DNA of 64,000 bases from Phaeocystidibacter sp965659415 (GTDB lineage: Bacteria; Bacteroidota; Bacteroidia; Flavobacteriales; Schleiferiaceae), in contig CBFHVA010000005.1 in NCBI GenBank assembly GCA_965659415.1, forward strand, positions 62,001-126,000. Direction: 5' to 3'. The notes beneath the pieces are model-generated. The model did no database searches and was not told the origin of the DNA. It worked only from the letters and a program-made list of their open reading frames with translations. Positions 1 through 8,837 of the stretch are shown piece after piece. Numbering within the stretch: position 1 is the stretch's first letter; every line of letters begins with the position of its first letter. Made by a program: the position numbers and the translations under genes.

Positions 1-1698
1 GCCAACGGGCTACAGGTCGATCAAGTTCTAACACTTCCAGAAGGAACCCTGGGTGAGAGAGTTGACCCGCGCAGCGAGCAAGGCTATATTCCTTATAAAG
101 TGAGAGCAGGACAAACGATTTTCAGCTTGGTTCGCTCGTTGGAATGGACGGAACAAGATCTGTACGCGGTGAATCCAGAAATTCGAATCGAGGGCTTGAA
201 AGCGGGGTCGGCGATTTGGATTCCCGATAATGAGACGACTCAAGATTGGATTACTGAAGTAGAAGAAGCAGAAATAGCTCGAACCGATTCACTCGTTAGC
301 CTAGAAATGCAAATTGCAGATTCGGCCATCGATACCTCAGAAGTTGAAGAGCCTAAGGATACCAGCACAGCGCAAGAGGAACGTGAGGCCCGTTATAAGG
401 TGGTGAAAATTGAACCCGGACAAGAATGGCCGGATGTGATTCGCTTATACCAAACCTCGAAAGATGAGTTGGTAAGGTTGAATCCCGAGTTAGTAAATGG
501 ATTGCGCGCTAATCGATTTATTATCGTTCCCAACGTGGTCGAAAGCCCCGAGCTGGATTCCTTGAGTTCAGTAGGTCTGTCCTGGGATCGTGAGTCGCTC
601 AAATCTCTCCTGCAGGATGAAAAGGTGAAAGTGGCCATTGCACTGCCACTATACCTTGAGGAGAATGACAGTCTAGCTTTGGCTTATCGAGTTGGAGACC
701 TCGCCCCAAGATTATACCGAAGATCTCAAATGGGTTTTGAGTTCTATTCAGGGCTGAAATTGGCAATGGATTCGTTGACCTCTTATGGTCTCGACATCGA
801 GGTTAGCGTTTACGATACGCGAAATGATTTGAACCGTGTGCGGTCAATAACTGCAGAGATCGTTGATGAAGGTGATTTTGATTTGGTCATTGGTCCTTTG
901 TATTCGGCCAATGCAGAAGAAATGGCTCGTTACGCTCCTGAGCAGTGGATTGTATCACCTTTGAGTAGAAGAGTGAATAATCAGAATCGTATGCACCTAG
1001 TGCAAGCCGCTGCTCCCATTTCAGAAGAGCATTTGGCCCTTGCCAACTGGGTTAATGAATATGCCGCTGAGGCCAACCTCATTTTTGTCAGGCGAGACGG
1101 TGAAGATGAAGACAGACGCGTTCAGGGCTTCCTTCAACACTTGGAAGCTTCCGAGGAGCGCAATGTTGAGCAGATGATCATGGGCGAGGATATGTTCAAT
1201 ACTTGGAACGTGAGAAGCTCCTTGGCTGCCGGGAAAATGGACGTATTCGTAGTATTGGATGACGATCCGGTACTTATGGCCAGTTTTGTGAACAGTGCGG
1301 CCTCAATTGGTGATACAAATATTGCACTACTTACTACTAGTCGATTGTTGAGAATGAACACGTTGGAACTCGAAAAGCTCAACCGACTTAACGTGTATAT
1401 GTCAGATGCCGAATACATCGATTATTCTTTGGAAGGTACCAACCTTTTTCTAGCTAAGTACAGAGAACAAATGAAAACGGAACCAGCCCGTTTCGCTTTT
1501 CATGGCTACGACATAGGCATGTATTTTCTGCCCATTTTTGCGCTTGAATATGGTCCTGACGCCTACCCTTGGATGCAAGGCGATGGCATAAGCAAAGCGT
1601 ATTTCTTCCAAGACAGTCCGGCTCACGGTCCAACGAATTCGGGTACTGTTATGCTCAAGTTGGAGGACTTTGTGTGGGTGAGGATTAATAAAAGATAA
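1..1698 (+). CDS. LysM repeat / type I periplasmic-binding-fold protein (5' end outside window)
   Basis: The frame is open from base 1, so the true start lies upstream; 565 residues are visible. It begins at the tail of one LysM repeat (GLQVDQVLTLPEG), followed by two more LysM-like repeats (about 96-230 and 400-530 bp), each ending in a hydrophobic-Pro motif (AIWIPD, FIIVPN). From about base 630 (KVAIALPLYL) to the end it resembles a type I periplasmic binding protein of the LivJ/LpoA kind, with the FDLVIGPLYSANAEEMA stretch typical of the fold. LysM repeats bind peptidoglycan, so I infer a cell-wall-tethered binding or regulatory protein in the periplasm. Such fusions are common in Bacteroidota, but their ligand is not known. 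Convergent with the MoxR gene. Confidence 0.8.
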   Translation, partial: ANGLQVDQVLTLPEGTLGERVDPRSEQGYIPYKVRAGQTIFSLVRSLEWTEQDLYAVNPEIRIEGLKAGSAIWIPDNETTQDWITEVEEAEIARTDSLVSLEMQIADSAIDTSEVEEPKDTSTAQEEREARYKVVKIEPGQEWPDVIRLYQTSKDELVRLNPELVNGLRANRFIIVPNVVESPELDSLSSVGLSWDRESLKSLLQDEKVKVAIALPLYLEENDSLALAYRVGDLAPRLYRRSQMGFEFYSGLKLAMDSLTSYGLDIEVSVYDTRNDLNRVRSITAEIVDEGDFDLVIGPLYSANAEEMARYAPEQWIVSPLSRRVNNQNRMHLVQAAAPISEEHLALANWVNEYAAEANLIFVRRDGEDEDRRVQGFLQHLEASEERNVEQMIMGEDMFNTWNVRSSLAAGKMDVFVVLDDDPVLMASFVNSAASIGDTNIALLTTSRLLRMNTLELEKLNRLNVYMSDAEYIDYSLEGTNLFLAKYREQMKTEPARFAFHGYDIGMYFLPIFALEYGPDAYPWMQGDGISKAYFFQDSPAHGPTNSGTVMLKLEDFVWVRINKR

Positions 1699-1723
1699 TT
1701 CCCGTTCAGATTTTGAATTGAGA

Positions 1724-3205
1724 TCAATACTCGTCTTCCTCGTCTCGCAAAGTAGAAGAGAGATAGCTGTTGAATAAATCGTTGAAAAGGAAACCAGTTG
1801 AGAGTCTTTCTCTGCCAAGTTTGGCGTGTTCAGAAAGTCCCCAAAGGACTAGTTCCATGTAGAATGACTTTTCCCGTGAATCGATGGTTTTGATATGGCT
1901 ATCTGTGAAGTGCACTAGCGGCCCTACTTTTTCCAAGGTTGCATGGTAGTCGGCTTGCTTTAAATCATCGCCTAAATCAATGGACTTTCCCTCACCGAAC
2001 CAGTTCATGATTCCCAAATAAGGATTCTGATCATCGGCTCTTTTGAGTTTAGCAATGGCAGGGAATACCTCTGGGAATACGGTTTTGATTGCGGCACCTA
2101 TAAGGGCTTCAGCAACGCCAGCAGCGCCTTCTTGCTCTCCCTCATAAACGAGCTCCACTTTTCCTGTAATGGCTGGAATGGCCGCCATAAAGTCCGTTAA
2201 GCGCAAAACGGTTTTGCCTTCGTCATTTATGGCCATTCGCCTCTCTGCGGCTGACATCAGGTTTTCCATTGCTGTTAAGGTCATTCTCGCGGAAACTCCC
2301 GATTTAGCATCGATGTATTCATTGTTCCGAGCCTCGAAAGATATCTGCTCCAGGATATCAAGGGCGATACTCGGCACGTGGATACGTTCTCTTTGCTCGT
2401 CTGTGATTTTTGCTTCCTGAGCAGTAATCGATTTCGCGATATCGCGCGTTTCGGGATAGTGGGTTAAAATCTGACTTCCTACTCGGTCCTTCAGCGGTGT
2501 TACGATTGATCCTCGATTCGTGTAATCTTCCGGGTTGGCTGTGAAGATGAACTGAACGTCGAGCGGTAAGCGCAACTTAAAACCACGAATTTGAATATCG
2601 CCTTCTTGAAGAATGTTGAATAAGGCCACTTGAATGCGAGCTTGCAAATCGGGAAGTTCATTAATTACAAAAATGCACCGATGTGCTCGCGGGATCATGC
2701 CAAAGTGTATAACCCTTTCATCCGCATAGCTCAAGTTCAAATTAGCCGCTTTTATGGGATCTACATCGCCAATTAAGTCAGCCACTGAAACATCAGGTGT
2801 AGCGAGTTTCTCCGCATATCGATCTTCACGATGGACCCAGCTGATGGGTGTATCATCTCCTTTTTCTTCAATGAGCTGAATAGCGTAGGATGAAATGGGG
2901 TCGAGCGGATCATCGTTAATTTCTGATCCCGCCAATACAGGCATCCATTCATCCAATAAACGCGTCATCATACGTGCTAAGCGGGTTTTGGCCTGACCTC
3001 TTAGTCCCAATAGGTTGATATTGTGACGAGATAAAATAGCTCTTTCTAATTCTGGGATGACCGTATTTTCATAACCCCAAATTCCCTCGAACGGTTGATT
3101 GCCTTCTTTTAACATGGTGAGGAGGTTTTCACGAAGTTCTTCTTTGATGGATCGGCTTTTATAACCGCTTTTTTTGAGTGCTCCTAGCGTGGTAGCTTTT
3201 GACAT
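1724..3205 (-). CDS. MoxR/Mg-chelatase-type AAA ATPase
   Basis: 493 residues. The P-loop is GLRGQAKTR (residues 67-75), a slightly altered Walker A. The Walker B region reads CIFVINELPDL, with Asn where most AAA proteins have Asp before the catalytic Glu; this NE form fits the chelatase-like subgroup as I recall it. A sensor segment FIFTANPEDYTNRGSIVTPLKDR and a C-terminal lid follow. MoxR-type ATPases act with von Willebrand factor A proteins as cytoplasmic chaperone-like machines that insert metals or remodel proteins. Here the gene starts 2 bases after the stop of a VWA gene, so the two are almost certainly co-transcribed partners. The substrate cannot be told from sequence. Confidence 0.85.
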   Translation of the reverse strand: MSKATTLGALKKSGYKSRSIKEELRENLLTMLKEGNQPFEGIWGYENTVIPELERAILSRHNINLLGLRGQAKTRLARMMTRLLDEWMPVLAGSEINDDPLDPISSYAIQLIEEKGDDTPISWVHREDRYAEKLATPDVSVADLIGDVDPIKAANLNLSYADERVIHFGMIPRAHRCIFVINELPDLQARIQVALFNILQEGDIQIRGFKLRLPLDVQFIFTANPEDYTNRGSIVTPLKDRVGSQILTHYPETRDIAKSITAQEAKITDEQRERIHVPSIALDILEQISFEARNNEYIDAKSGVSARMTLTAMENLMSAAERRMAINDEGKTVLRLTDFMAAIPAITGKVELVYEGEQEGAAGVAEALIGAAIKTVFPEVFPAIAKLKRADDQNPYLGIMNWFGEGKSIDLGDDLKQADYHATLEKVGPLVHFTDSHIKTIDSREKSFYMELVLWGLSEHAKLGRERLSTGFLFNDLFNSYLSSTLRDEEDEY

Positions 3206-3207
3206 GC

Positions 3208-4353
3208 TTATCGAATGTTTTTTCTTCTGTTTCTCTCGTAATCTTCAAATATGAAGGAACCCAGACCTTTGAGCCCTGTGTAGAAGGCCTTGCCTTGATT
3301 GGCTTCTGTAAATTCTCGCACAAACTGCTGTAAATATGGGTCTTGGGCTATCATGAACGTGGTTATCGGAACGTTCAAACGCCTCGCTTGAGCAGCCATA
3401 TTCAAGCACTTACCAATAATGTAATCATCGAGTCCGAAGCTGTTCTTGTAATATGAACCATCCCTTTCCTTCAAGCAGCTTGGCTTTCCATCAGTGATCA
3501 TGAAGATCTGCTTGTTCGCATTCTTTTTCTTGCGAAGAATATCAAGGGCTAATTCCAAACCGGCAACGGTATTGGTATGATAAGGACCCACTTTTAAGTA
3601 GGGAAGTTCGGCGATGTCAATGGGCCAAGCGTCATTTCCAAAAACGATTACGTCCAATGTGTCTTTAGGATATCGAGTGGTAATGAGTTCGCTCAATGCC
3701 ATAGCTACCTTCTTCGCCGGCGTGATCCGGTCTTCTCCGTATAGAATCATAGAGTGCGAGATGTCAATCATCAGTACGGTTGACATTTGCGTGCGATAAT
3801 GCGTGTCTTCAACTACGAGATCGTCTTCGGTAAAGCCGTTGTTAAACCCACCGTGATTGATTTGTGCGTTCCGTAAACTCTCGGTCATATTGATAGATGA
3901 AAGGTCATCCCCAAATCGATAGGTGCGAAAATCACCCATTTTCTCATCTCCTTTTCCGGCGTGCTTGGTTTTGTGATTGCCAGCAGCCGACTTTTTCAAT
4001 TTTCCAAAAATTTGATCGAGTGCGCCCTTCCGAATCAGGCGTTCCGTTTTGGCGGTTATTGAGAGAGGTCCTCCTGAACCGTCCCCAGGACCTGTACCTT
4101 CATTTCCTTCCCCAACATTACCTGGATCAATCTCTTCACGCAGGAACCCCTTCTCTAACAAGTCATTCACAAAATCATCTACCGTATAATCCTCATCGGT
4201 TAAGTTGTACTCCTCATCCAGTTCACGGAGCCAATCGATGGCTTCATCTACATCTCCCGAGGTATGCGTAATCAACTCTTTGAAAATATCGAACAACTTT
4301 TCAAAAGGCGATTTATGAGGTGGAATGTATTCTAAGAATCGAGTGGTGCGCAT
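3208..4353 (-). CDS. VWA-domain protein, partner of the MoxR ATPase
   Basis: 381 residues, no signal peptide or membrane segment. The N-terminal half is acidic, with a Gly-rich linker (about residues 78-95, GNVGEGNEGTGPGDG). The C-terminal half is a VWA domain with a MIDAS motif: DISHS in MSTVLMIDISHSM, a distal Thr/Asp in MITDGKPS, and a GPYHTNTVAGLELA stretch in between. VWA domains with intact MIDAS bind a divalent metal and a protein ligand. First gene of a two-gene operon with the ATPase. The layout parallels BchD/BchI and CobT/CobS pairs, but no chelatase large subunit is nearby, so a chelatase role is not supported here. Confidence 0.85.
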   Translation of the reverse strand: MRTTRFLEYIPPHKSPFEKLFDIFKELITHTSGDVDEAIDWLRELDEEYNLTDEDYTVDDFVNDLLEKGFLREEIDPGNVGEGNEGTGPGDGSGGPLSITAKTERLIRKGALDQIFGKLKKSAAGNHKTKHAGKGDEKMGDFRTYRFGDDLSSINMTESLRNAQINHGGFNNGFTEDDLVVEDTHYRTQMSTVLMIDISHSMILYGEDRITPAKKVAMALSELITTRYPKDTLDVIVFGNDAWPIDIAELPYLKVGPYHTNTVAGLELALDILRKKKNANKQIFMITDGKPSCLKERDGSYYKNSFGLDDYIIGKCLNMAAQARRLNVPITTFMIAQDPYLQQFVREFTEANQGKAFYTGLKGLGSFIFEDYERNRRKNIR

Positions 4354-4466
4354 GGTAAATCAACGCTGATCCATTGAAATTTGTTTGTCAGACGTAGTAA
4401 CAAGTTAGGCCTTTCTATTGGTGTTGCAAATGGGGTGTATATTTAGCTCCAAATAAGCTTCAAGGA

Positions 4467-4874
4467 ATGAGAATAGCAGAGATCAATTACGAAGGTGATT
4501 TGCACTGTACGGCAACACATTTAAAGTCGGGTAAGGAAATAGAAACGGATGCCCCAACCGATAATAATGGTAAGGGTGAAGCCTTTTCGCCAACAGATTT
4601 GATGTCTACTTCCCTGGGCCTATGTATGATCACCATTATGGGAATTAAGGCGCGTGATATGGGACTCGATATTTCGGGGAGCTCTATTTCAGTGGATAAA
4701 ACCATGGCTAGTGATCCGCGACGCGTGGCGGAAATCGGATTAGTCATTTCAGTACCACACCGTCACTCCGAAAAGGATAGAATCATACTAGAAAGAGCAG
4801 GGCGAGCTTGCCCGGTTGCTAAGAGTCTGCACCCTGATGTTGTTCAATCCGTTCGTTTCGAATGGGGGGCGTAA
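4467..4874 (+). CDS. OsmC-family peroxidase-like protein
   Basis: 135 residues, close to the family norm. The two OsmC-type redox cysteines are visible: Cys53 in LGLCMITIMG at the start of the long helix and Cys115 in RACPVAKSLHPDV. The FSPTDLMSTSLGLC segment is characteristic. Family members reduce organic hydroperoxides in the cytoplasm with the first cysteine as peroxidatic residue and the second as resolving residue. It is transcribed away from the VWA-MoxR pair from a 113-base divergent intergenic region. OsmC versus YhfA-type subfamily cannot be settled by eye; the short length and the acidic-residue pattern look nearer to the YhfA-like group. Confidence 0.88.
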   Translation: MRIAEINYEGDLHCTATHLKSGKEIETDAPTDNNGKGEAFSPTDLMSTSLGLCMITIMGIKARDMGLDISGSSISVDKTMASDPRRVAEIGLVISVPHRHSEKDRIILERAGRACPVAKSLHPDVVQSVRFEWGA

Positions 4875-4975
4875 TCTGCCACTTTGGTCAACATTCATGT
4901 TGAGCTTCTTGCCGACTTGCATCTGCCTACGTACCTTGCAGGAACACGAAAATCAATTATCACAAAACACATAAT

Positions 4976-6433
4976 ATGTCCGACATCCGTCAATTAGAAC
5001 CTACTTCTGTTTGGAATCACTTTTCCGATTTAAATGCCGTTCCTCGCCCTTCTAAGAAAGAAGAAAAAGTAATTGCCTTCATGATGGCGTTTGGCGAGAG
5101 CTTGGGATTGAGAACGGAGAAAGACGAAGTGGGTAATGTAGTGATCTGGAAACCAGCCACACCGGGTATGGAAGATCGCAGAACAACGGTTATGCAATCT
5201 CATCTTGACATGGTTTGTCAGCAAAACGCCGGAACCAATCACAACTTTGAGACGGAAGGTATTGAAATGTTAATTGACGGCGATTGGGTGAAAGCCAATG
5301 GTACAACGCTTGGAGCTGATAATGGAATGGGAGTAGCCGCCATTATGGCCATTCTTTCAAGTACAGATATTCCGCATCCACCCATTGAAGCTTTGTTTAC
5401 CATAGATGAGGAAACGGGAATGACCGGAGCTCAAGAGCTGCGCATGAACTGGTTGCAAGGCGATCTTCTTCTGAACCTCGATACCGAAGATGATGATGAG
5501 ATTTCCGTGGGCTGCGCTGGCGGAATTGATGTTACGGGTCGCGGAACCTATGGTGAAGAATCCACGCCATCAGGATACAAAGGGGCTAAGATAAGTGTGA
5601 AAGGGTTGAATGGCGGGCATTCAGGCATGGACATCCACAAAGGACTGGGAAATGCCAATAAGATTATGAATCGCGTCCTGGATGGCCTTTCAGAGGTTGC
5701 TGATGTTCGAATAGCTCAGATTGACGGTGGATCATTGCGCAATGCCATTCCTAGAGAATCGTTTGCCGTGATTGCCTACCCTGAATCGAGCGAGAGTGAA
5801 TTACAAAGCAAGTTGGATGAACTGGGTGTAGAGATCAAGCCTGAATACAACACGACTGATCCAAATTTGTCAATCAGTTTAGAATCAGCTCAAACCCCTA
5901 ATAAAGTAGCTGTCGCAACGTTCCAGAAAAGCCTGACAAATGCTATCTATGCCGTTCATTCAGGTATCCATCGCATGAGTCCGGATATTGATGACTTGGT
6001 GCAAACCTCGAATAATCTGGCCAGGGTAGAAGTAGCAAATGGAAGTTTTCAGATTCTCTGCCTCACTAGAAGCTCGGTAGACTCCGAGAAAATGGAAATG
6101 GCTCGATCCGTGCGTTCTGCATTGGCAATCTCAGGTGCAGACGTTGAGTTCAGCGGTAGTTATCCGGGATGGACGCCAGATATGACTTCGCCAATTCTGG
6201 CAACGATGAGAGCGTTGTATGAGGAGATGTATGAAGAAAAGCCGAAAGTACTTGCTTGTCATGCTGGTTTGGAATGTGGATTATTAGGCGATCGCTATCC
6301 TGGCATGGAAATGATCAGCTTTGGGCCGAACATTCGAGGTGCTCATAGTCCGGATGAGAAAGTACAGATTTCATCAGTACAGAAGTTTTGGGGATTCCTC
6401 CTAGAGACACTGAAGCGCACGCCAAAGGCTTAA
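4976..6433 (+). CDS. pepD: Aminoacyl-histidine dipeptidase (peptidase M20, PepD)
   Basis: 485 residues, the usual PepD length. Di-zinc ligands of the M20 fold are recognisable: His76 in QSHLDMV, Asp115 in LGADNGMG, the catalytic Glu pair at 145-146 in TIDEETGMTG, Asp169 in LNLDTEDDDE and a late His in CHAGLECGLLG. The lid/dimerisation domain (NGGHSGMDIHKG) lies in the middle. PepD hydrolyses Xaa-His and other unspecific dipeptides in the cytoplasm to recycle amino acids. No signal peptide. It stands alone, with 101 bases upstream and 47 bases before the peroxiredoxin gene. Confidence 0.95.
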   Translation: MSDIRQLEPTSVWNHFSDLNAVPRPSKKEEKVIAFMMAFGESLGLRTEKDEVGNVVIWKPATPGMEDRRTTVMQSHLDMVCQQNAGTNHNFETEGIEMLIDGDWVKANGTTLGADNGMGVAAIMAILSSTDIPHPPIEALFTIDEETGMTGAQELRMNWLQGDLLLNLDTEDDDEISVGCAGGIDVTGRGTYGEESTPSGYKGAKISVKGLNGGHSGMDIHKGLGNANKIMNRVLDGLSEVADVRIAQIDGGSLRNAIPRESFAVIAYPESSESELQSKLDELGVEIKPEYNTTDPNLSISLESAQTPNKVAVATFQKSLTNAIYAVHSGIHRMSPDIDDLVQTSNNLARVEVANGSFQILCLTRSSVDSEKMEMARSVRSALAISGADVEFSGSYPGWTPDMTSPILATMRALYEEMYEEKPKVLACHAGLECGLLGDRYPGMEMISFGPNIRGAHSPDEKVQISSVQKFWGFLLETLKRTPKA

Positions 6434-6480
6434 TCTAGCTATGTTGATGAACTATTCATTTAGATAGACGTTCTTGGGTC

Positions 6481-7008
6481 ATGAAAGCATCGTTGCTTCT
6501 TTTATTCACACTCATAAGTACCACATTCATGGCACAACAGCTTGAAGTTGGAGATACTATTCCTCAATTCGTCTTGCTCGATCAAGATAGTGTAGAGGTC
6601 AATATAGCTGATCACTTAAACGGCGATCCAATTGTCATTTACTTCTATCCTAAAGATGACACTCCTGGATGTACCAGAGAAGCATGCTCTTTCCGCGACA
6701 GCTACGAAGCTTTTACTGACGAAGGAGTAGAGGTGTTTGGCATTAGTTCTGATTCGCCGGCGAAGCATAAGGCGTTTGCAGAGAAGTACAGGCTACCATT
6801 TAAGCTACTGGCTGACCAAGGTAGTTCTGTGCGCAAGCTATTTGGCGTTAAGGGTGACTTATTCGGATTGATTCCGGGAAGAGTAACCTTCGTAATTGAC
6901 GGCGACGGAGTAGTTCGGCATGTCTTCGATTCTCAAACACGAGCGGAAGCGCATATGGAGGAGAGTTTAGAGGCTATTCGTCGAATAAAAGAAGAAGCAG
7001 CTCAATAA
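6481..7008 (+). CDS. Exported PrxQ/BCP-type peroxiredoxin
   Basis: 175 residues. Residues 1-18 form a signal peptide ending in TTFMAQQ, so the enzyme is predicted to act in the periplasm. The catalytic core is FYPKDDTPGCTREACSFRD, with the peroxidatic Cys64 and a resolving Cys69 five residues later, the helix-2 PrxQ arrangement. It reduces hydroperoxides using thioredoxin-like donors. The stop is followed after a single base by crtZ, which overlaps crtY, so these three form one operon; coupling peroxide defence to carotenoid synthesis is plausible because both protect membranes from oxidation. Confidence 0.92.
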   Translation: MKASLLLLFTLISTTFMAQQLEVGDTIPQFVLLDQDSVEVNIADHLNGDPIVIYFYPKDDTPGCTREACSFRDSYEAFTDEGVEVFGISSDSPAKHKAFAEKYRLPFKLLADQGSSVRKLFGVKGDLFGLIPGRVTFVIDGDGVVRHVFDSQTRAEAHMEESLEAIRRIKEEAAQ

Positions 7009-7009
7009 C

Positions 7010-7489
7010 ATGGATATAGCCCTTCATATCATTGTATTTATTGGCACATTCTTCTTCATGGAGTTTACGGCTTGGGCCGCTCATAAGTATGTAATGCATG
7101 GTTTTTTGTGGGTGCTTCACAAGGATCATCACATCAAAGAACCCGGATTTTTTGAGAAGAATGATGCCTTCTTTCTAATCTTCGCCATTCCGAGTTGGCT
7201 GTGCATCATGTTGGGGATGATATTTGGCTATCCATTTATTGTGACAGCTGGGTTCGGAATATTGGCCTATGGCTTGGCCTACTTTATGGTTCATGAGATT
7301 TTTATCCACCAACGATTTAAGTGGTTCAGAAATACGGATAATATTTATTTCAGAGCGGTTCGTAGAGCACACAAAATGCATCACAAGCATTTGACTAAGG
7401 AAGACGGAGAGAGTTTTGGGATGTTGTTATTTCCCTTGAAGCATCTCAAAGAAGAACGGAGAAGAGCGGCAAAACAACAAGCCGCATGA
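7010..7489 (+). CDS. crtZ: Beta-carotene hydroxylase, CrtZ family
   Basis: 159 residues of the fatty-acid-hydroxylase superfamily. The di-iron histidine boxes are complete: HKYVMH (about residue 25), HKDHH (about 38), HEIFIHQ (about 96) and HKMHHKH (about 122). The rest is membrane segments. CrtZ adds hydroxyl groups at C3 (and C3') of beta-ionone rings in the membrane, giving zeaxanthin or the 3-hydroxylated ring of monocyclic carotenoids. The gene starts 1 base after the peroxiredoxin stop and overlaps the cyclase gene by 4 bases (ATGA), indicating translational coupling. Confidence 0.95.
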   Translation: MDIALHIIVFIGTFFFMEFTAWAAHKYVMHGFLWVLHKDHHIKEPGFFEKNDAFFLIFAIPSWLCIMLGMIFGYPFIVTAGFGILAYGLAYFMVHEIFIHQRFKWFRNTDNIYFRAVRRAHKMHHKHLTKEDGESFGMLLFPLKHLKEERRRAAKQQAA

Positions 7490-8205
7490 GTTTGGAAACG
7501 CCTTACCTCTATCTCTATTTAATGGCTTTTACCATTTCGGTTCCTCTTTTGAGAAGTTTTGAATCGAGATTAGCCTATTACCGTTCGTTTAAAGCCTTAT
7601 TTACGGCAATTGCCCTCACCATGGCCGTGTTTATCCCTTGGGATATCCTGTTTACTGATTTGGGAATTTGGGGATTCAATCCTAGGTATTTGAGTGGTAT
7701 TTACATTGCCAATTTGCCCTTGGGTGAATGGTTGTTCTTCATTTTTGTCCCTTTCAGTTGTGTATTCATCTACAGAGTTCTGAATTACTTCTTTCCCAAG
7801 GATTGGATCAGTCAGAAAATGGCTTTCAGCCTCACACAATATTTTACCTGGCTCACCTTAACGGTGGCTTTCTTGAGTTGGGGAAGCTGGTACACCTTCA
7901 GTGCCTTTTTATTCTTGGGCCTATGGTTCGCGCTGCACACGTATGTGCTAAAGGTGAGTTGGATGCCCGCATTTTACAGGGCTTATGCCGTCGTTCTTAT
8001 ACCCTTTGTGATGGTGAACGGTGTGCTTACTGGTTTTGGTCTAGAAGAGGAAGTCGTTTGGTATAACGATGCTCATAATTTGGGATATCGACTATTGACC
8101 ATACCGGTGGATGATATCTTTTATGGTATGGGATTGATACTCATGAACATTACACTGTATGAGTACTTCAACAATAAGTGGGGCTCGAAAAAGGCTACTG
8201 ATTAG
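7486..8205 (+). CDS. crtY: Lycopene cyclase, fused CrtYc-CrtYd type
   Basis: 239 residues with about seven hydrophobic segments. It has two tandem lycopene-cyclase-domain halves: NLPLGEWLFFIFVPFSC in the first and TIPVDDIFYGMGLILMN in the second, the P-x-x-E/D motif of heterodimeric-type cyclases. In Bacteroidota the c and d halves are fused into one chain as here. The enzyme closes beta-ionone rings on lycopene or gamma-carotene in the inner membrane. It is the last gene of the peroxiredoxin-crtZ-crtY operon, and its end overlaps the convergent SRPBCC gene by 11 bases. Confidence 0.92.
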   Translation: MSLETPYLYLYLMAFTISVPLLRSFESRLAYYRSFKALFTAIALTMAVFIPWDILFTDLGIWGFNPRYLSGIYIANLPLGEWLFFIFVPFSCVFIYRVLNYFFPKDWISQKMAFSLTQYFTWLTLTVAFLSWGSWYTFSAFLFLGLWFALHTYVLKVSWMPAFYRAYAVVLIPFVMVNGVLTGFGLEEEVVWYNDAHNLGYRLLTIPVDDIFYGMGLILMNITLYEYFNNKWGSKKATD

Positions 8206-8716
8206 CCGCCAAGTGCTCGTCGAGGTTGTGAAGTGATTTTTCAAAATCTTCACGTATCATTTTCTCAAAAGTGCGCTTCATGAAATGCGCATAGAAAGGC
8301 AATTCACCGGTGACTGTCCAAGTCAACGTACTTCGATCTACACCCTGTTCTATTACAGCTGTGGCTTTTGCACCTGAGAATCCAGGTAAGCTAAGTAGAT
8401 AGACAATCGAGTCCGCTTCGATGCTCTCAATCTCGAGTCTGCCGCCCGCGCCGCTTTCCATCTTCCAATCCATAAAGGCTCTTTCTCCTGACGATGGAGT
8501 GGAGAAAATAACGGTCATATTTGAATCACGTCGCATGAACATGGCCCAGTCCTCCCAGTTCCTTAAGTCGGTGAACTCTTCATTCAAAGTAGATTTGGCA
8601 ACACCAAAATCGGCTGAAGTTTGCGATTTGTATTCTCCGGATAAAGTGAGATTCCAAAGTAAAAAGGCGACCATCATTGTGGCCATGACAATCATCGTGA
8701 TTCGAAGGAAGCGCAT
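8195..8716 (-). CDS. SRPBCC-family (START/Bet v1-like) protein, membrane-anchored
   Basis: 173 residues. Residues 1-28 are a single hydrophobic anchor or uncleaved signal; the rest has the SRPBCC pattern: SADFGVAKSTLNEEFTDLRNWEDW near the start, DWKMESGAGGRLEIES in the middle and a long C-terminal helix. Such folds bind hydrophobic ligands. In Bacteroidota these are usually labelled polyketide cyclase-like without a proven role. It is convergent to the carotenoid cyclase; a link to carotenoids would be guesswork. The stop lies inside the end of crtY. Confidence 0.75.
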   Translation of the reverse strand: MRFLRITMIVMATMMVAFLLWNLTLSGEYKSQTSADFGVAKSTLNEEFTDLRNWEDWAMFMRRDSNMTVIFSTPSSGERAFMDWKMESGAGGRLEIESIEADSIVYLLSLPGFSGAKATAVIEQGVDRSTLTWTVTGELPFYAHFMKRTFEKMIREDFEKSLHNLDEHLAANQ

Positions 8717-8837
8717 GGGCTCAGTATTTTTTTCAAAAGTAAGGTAAGATGGCAGATTAGCGCAATTCTCTTGGCCTTAACTGATGTATACGAACAAAAT
8801 CGCCTATCTTCCATGTCCTTATTTCAAAACTTCAATT

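Noticed and set aside
3897..4271. A 124-codon plus-strand open frame
   Set aside because: Antisense to the VWA gene, which has clear motifs throughout; no signal of a second gene.
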